DNA of 22,093 bases from Spirogloea muscicola (Eukaryota > Streptophyta > Zygnematophyceae > Spirogloeales > Spirogloeaceae), in NCBI GenBank assembly GCA_009602725.1, contig WELB01000015.1, positions 562,754 to 584,846 of the forward strand. The letters are read 5' to 3'. Shown one piece after another: positions 18,246 to 22,093 of this stretch. The notes under the pieces were generated by a model that did no database searches, was not told where the DNA came from, and saw only the letters and a program-made list of their open reading frames with translations. Both the position numbers and the translations under genes were made by a program. Positions within the stretch are counted from its first letter, which is position 1, and every line of letters starts with the position of its first letter.

Positions 18246-18595
18246 TCTGACACTGTAGTCGAAAACGTGCTCATTGCTCCACCCAGTCTCTGCACATCAG
18301 CTTGTGGTAGAGTTATTGTAGGTTCATCGGCTCCAAGTGGACTACTTGGTGATGTAGTGTCTTGACTAAGAACTAGCGGTTGCTCAGGTGTGATCTGCAA
18401 TTCATCATCATCATGAATTTCTTCAAAAGAAACAACATCTTCAATGTCAGAAGGGTGAGAAGGCTCCTGACCTATCATGGGTGGCAGTGTTGGGGACAGC
18501 AGGTCCCGCCATCCAGGCTCTCCAAGGTGGCTTGAAGCACATGCAGCTGCCCGTGTCACCGCAATGCTTGCGGTCACTCTCCTGCCGTTTGTCAC
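18246..18595 (-). mobile_element. Probable copia integrase-RT connector fragment
   Basis: Minus-strand open frame with an acidic, Ser/Pro/Thr-rich composition (PSDIEDVVSFEEIHDDDELQ, QPLVLSQDTTSPSSP). This is typical of the poorly conserved stretch between integrase and reverse transcriptase in copia elements. It is in the same orientation as copy 2 and directly abuts copy 3. There is no diagnostic motif, so the assignment rests on position and composition. Confidence 0.45.
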
Positions 18596-19322
18596 TTATC
18601 TGGTTGAGCTGTTGCAGCTGCTGCACTCTTTATTCTCAGGTCAAGTAACCAGGTCATGATCTGCACATCTACAGGACTACCTCCTTATCCTGCTGAGTAG
18701 TTGTAGCTCACAGATGCTCGTGCACAAGCAAATTGCTTACGTCCATGTTACAGGACTTGCATTAATGATTATCGGCAAACTTGCAGATATCTGCAGCCAG
18801 GTCTGCCAGAACTAAACATCCTACACCCGTCCTATTCTACTGTTCTACTCACTGTTCTACTCATTACTTGCCTAACACCCAATAGCTTAACAGGGCAGAC
18901 GGATCCCTACTGCAACTATGAAGCATGCAGTAGACTAGTGCTCACTTGGCATGCTCAACACTGTAAAGAGGTGATAAAAGCAATCTGCTAAGTCTAGTGG
19001 GCCACAACTACTGTCAGGACAAAGGGTGGTAGATCACTTTGGCTGGTCTGAGCACAGCGTAGGAGAAGATAAGATGGCCGGGCAGATAAGCTTCGGATGT
19101 CCTTGTAAGCATGCTCATGGGATGCCCTCAGGCAACAGAGTCGAGCTGTTCACGATACTGAGCAAGATCCTGCCAAGTCATAAGAGCTCATGTCTGTCAG
19201 CAGGGTGCTCGGCTGGCTACCTAAACCCTTGTGGTCCTCGGTCCAATGCATAGAAGAGGTAGTTATTATCTCAAAGAACAGTCCTCGAAAGTTGTGGATG
19301 TGACATAACGACTTGGAAATCC
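18596..19322. other. Intergenic, nothing recognised
   Basis: No coding exon or structural RNA recognised. A small tandem of ACTGTTCTACTC (two units, about 18839-18862) is present. The region should include the 3' UTR of the phosphoglycerate mutase gene. Confidence 0.4.
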
Positions 19323-21896
19323 TCAACAAGCAGAAGCCTGCAGCTAATGAGTCTGGTCAAGGAGTCAGATTGAGTTTCCAGTATCAGCGCATAGCACTTG
19401 AGCCCTTTACTCACAGATGTGAGCGCAAAGACGCCGTCTACAGTTGGCCCCAAAGGAGCGCCACGCCGCAAAAACTTGCCATTTTGGAAGATGTACAGCA
19501 TAGGTACACCGGTTGTCAACTCCAACTCAATGACCTGCACACAAACTTCATGCAAGTCACATGACCAGTGTTCCAACCTGGAATTTCCATATCAGGACCC
19601 TTCCTTCAGCTGCCTGAATGGGGTACGCACACAATGCAGAACCGATGAGCATGATTGTGTCCTGTGCATTTGACCAAACACCTCTCTCTACAGAGTAGGC
19701 AGAGTCCTGGAGGGGCATGTGCAAGAGCAATATTAACAAGCACTTGGCCAGTACTTGGGCAGTGACAGACTCAAACAAGAGACTAGAAGCAATCCATCAT
19801 CTTTCTTGCAAGGAGAAAGGACTGAAGTCAAGAGGTCATACCTCTTGAGACGTAAGCTTGTCAAGGTACATGATGATAGAGCGCAGAGAGTTGCCATGTG
19901 CAGCAATCATGACATTCTTCCCTTCTGTCAGCATAGGTTCCACCTAGCAGCAGCATGCGTGGTGCAAGCTCAGTACATTGCAGAAGCCTTGAGGTAAATT
20001 TAGGTGTGCAACTGCATATGCTACACTAAACTGTCATATGAACATTTACTCAAGGACGACGCTTGGCAAGCTCCGTGACTGGTGATAGCTGCAAGCCAGA
20101 AGCTAAGCATGTTGCGGAGCTCACAAAGCACAGCAAACACTCGCCAAGTCATCAAGCCGCAATGTGGTTCAGCAGGATGCCAGCTCAATGCTAGAGTCGG
20201 TACTTCATAAAGCAAAGCAGTCCTTGTGCACTCACATTATCTCGAAAGTAGAGGACAGCTCGCTCAGCGCACATGGCGAGGCTCTCGCCTCCAGGTGGAG
20301 GAACGTCATAGCTGCGTCGCCACTGAGTTACTTGCTCCTTGCCGAATTTGTCTGCTGTCTCCTTCTTGTTCAGTCCTTGTAACTCTCCATACCTGCGACA
20401 CGAGATTATGATTGTGAACCATGATAACCAATTTGCCATAATGACGTCGTAGTCTGTCTTTCCAAAATCATTAAGTTGCGCAGTGTCTGCTGGAGACAAG
20501 GGTGCAGCAAAGGCGAGAGACGTGATCTTTACACGCGCTCATTGAGTTGCCAAGCTGTATATGTAGGAATGACTTCCTCCTGCTTGGTGTCTTCACTGTA
20601 GATTGTGCTCCACTTGATTGCTCTCTCGCTTTCTGTGTGCAGGATCACTGGGACCTGCTCAGTTGGGCCAACGAGACAGTAAGTGGGTACAAGTGACTGC
20701 TCGGAAAAACAGCATGTATTGGCCCCTTGCGGGAGCTGCTCGCAACTTCAGCAGCTACATTGTCAGTCGTCAGCTCAGTTGCTCAGAAGCATCAAACTGT
20801 ATAGGCTTGCTAGTGCTTGGAAGTATTCATGGAGCTCTCAAGCCAAATGCTCTCAAAGCAATCTAGGTGTCTCCTCTGCGCCGGCAGTGTCTCACCTTCT
20901 TCTTTCGGTGTTGTGTCATGGCAAGCATGGCTGTCATCTGGGCACGAACGAGGGCTGAGGTGAAAATGACATCAACAGGAATGTCACTGATCCTCCTTCC
21001 AGCCTCTAGCGCCTCCTCAACGCCGGTCATTGACAGGGGTACGTCGACGCACCCAGTGAACAGGTTCTTGGAGTTCCACAATGACTCCCCGTGCCGTATG
21101 AGGATGAGCGCGGCAGACTCTGCGAGGTTGGCCAATGTCGGGCAAAGGCTTGGGATAAGGTGGAGGAGGTCTTTCACTTAGGGGCTGGCAAGCCACGGCC
21201 AGCTTTACAGCATTGCCTCTGACAGGAGGATGCTAGATATTCTAGATAGTTGCTGAGCTCAGGCACTGCACGAGAGAACGTGAGCAGAGGTTTGGCAGTC
21301 TGGAGCCTCTCACTGCCACCGGTGTGTGCTGACGCCTCTGCCTGGATGACACAGACCCTCCGGTTCTGCTTGGATCCCCATCTGCTGCAACAACGAGCGA
21401 CAACCCGCCACTGAGGCTTTCGAAGTGACTATCATGCAACTCGGCCTGGGGTTCTGCTGGAGCTCTTGCAAGTGTGGGGGTCAGATGAGCTCTAACACTG
21501 CTTCGGCGGACTGACAGAGCATCGACTGCACAATGTGTGCCCTGCAGCCCGAGGTCTGGGAGAACACAGGCGCTTGCAGTACAGGGGAAACTTAGCGCAG
21601 GGCAAGCTTGAAGGCAAGCTGACTGTCACCACAACCACCAACATTGGCTTCACTAAATTCGCGGAGGGCGTCGCAGGCCCGTCGGACCTCGGCCAGGCAG
21701 CACATGGCTGCACTGGTTGCACGACTGGTACGGGAAGAGCTGTGGGCGCAGGTTCAGGAAGAAGAGCTAGTAGTTGCACAAAGAGCGAGTCCTTGAGGAG
21801 GGATGGAGGTGGACGGAGAGCTTAGAAGCGAAAGGGAACGCGGCGCGACCTGGCGACACCCGGCAAGAAGAAGCGGCCGGGGAGCCCTCGCCGCAT
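19323..21896 (-). CDS. 2,3-bisphosphoglycerate-dependent phosphoglycerate mutase, probably plastid-targeted
   Basis: Interconverts 3- and 2-phosphoglycerate. Exons in coding order: 21896-21850 (tentative), about 21384-21314, 21119-20896, 20654-20533, 20392-20236, 19943-19842, 19534-19415, possibly a tiny last exon 19337-19323. Secure exons join in phase. Motifs: [12 protein letters not shown] (phospho-histidine), [90 protein letters not shown] (second catalytic His), [20 protein letters not shown]. The order and the KKVPVI-type continuation match the plant plastid/bacterial GpmA type. The exon at 21384-21314 gives [18 protein letters not shown] ahead of [10 protein letters not shown], resembling a transit-peptide end. 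The C terminus is uncertain: after ALTS there is a GTGAGT donor, with either a 4-residue last exon or read-through to a stop at 19271. Confidence 0.92.
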
Positions 21897-22093
21897 GGTG
21901 CAGCCGGAGCGCGCAGCGGGTGAGCTCAGAGGGCCAGCCGCGGGGGATCCTGCGATCGAGGTGCCAGCAGTCAGCCGATGCCGGGGAGGGGCCGGCTGCG
22001 CAGCGCACCGGCGCTGGCGCTGCGAGGTGCAGGCCGAGCTGCGGAGAGCCGGGGGGCCGGCGCGAGCCGGGGGAAGCGGCGGCGGCGGCGGCG
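21897..22093. other. GC-rich upstream region of the phosphoglycerate mutase gene
   Basis: Strongly GC-rich sequence ending in GGC units at about 22077-22093, at the window edge. It probably holds the promoter and 5' UTR of the mutase gene, in the same configuration (GGC repeat next to a gene start) seen at the RimP-like and allantoin synthase/PSMG4 starts. Confidence 0.45.

Noticed and set aside
16000-18700. LTRs or primer-binding site for an intact retrotransposon
   Set aside because: No paired TG...CA repeats and no tRNA-complementary site were visible; the element is fragmentary.
1-22093. tRNA, rRNA, CRISPR arrays, or a new defence or biosynthetic system
   Set aside because: No cloverleaf, rRNA core, spaced direct repeats or functionally linked gene set was visible; all recognised genes are ordinary eukaryotic housekeeping genes.

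Overview
This window is nuclear DNA from an intron-rich photosynthetic eukaryote, most likely a green alga (Chlorophyta). That assignment is inference. It rests on plant-type gene architectures: a plastid-type RimP-like gene, a plant-plastid-like cofactor-dependent phosphoglycerate mutase, and a fused OHCU decarboxylase/HIU hydrolase (allantoin synthase). The other signs are short GT-AG introns, GGC microsatellites at gene starts, and Ty1/copia debris. There are no bacterial-style operons. Exons were assembled by eye from frame continuity, splice-site phase and family motifs. Frames close exactly through nearly all internal exons.

Layout. 1-3988 (+): the 3' part of the eIF2B epsilon gene (translation initiation), 12 visible exons, ending in a long acidic tail. 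3989-5364: intergenic, carrying two copies of a dispersed hairpin-bearing repeat in inverted orientation. 5365-8548 (+): a CHIP/STUB1-type E3 ubiquitin ligase (TPR, linker, U-box), 8 exons, with another repeat copy in an intron. 9187-10841+ (-): allantoin synthase (ureide/purine catabolism); the end of its coding sequence has been tandemly duplicated just downstream. 10932-11286 is an assembly gap (N) flanked by GGC repeats; it should hold the divergent start of allantoin synthase and of the next gene. 11287-12457 (+): proteasome assembly chaperone 4 (PSMG4) homologue, 5 exons. 12532-about 14955 (-): RimP-like ribosome maturation factor, probably organellar, tail to tail with PSMG4. 15163-16080: repeats and non-coding sequence. 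16080-18595: broken, rearranged Ty1/copia fragments, including a large near-perfect palindrome. 18596-19322: nothing recognised. 19323-21896 (-): cofactor-dependent phosphoglycerate mutase, probably plastid-targeted.

The genes are housekeeping genes of unrelated pathways; proximity suggests no shared pathway. PSMG4 (proteasome assembly) and CHIP (ubiquitination) both concern protein turnover but are separate transcription units. I found no defence island, CRISPR array, biosynthetic cluster or other new multi-gene system. The most interesting signals are structural: a strong 5'-to-3' fall in GC3 within genes, GGC repeats at gene starts where the assembly breaks, duplication of the catalytic-tail codons of allantoin synthase, a dispersed repeat family with a conserved hairpin, and the inverted copia duplication.
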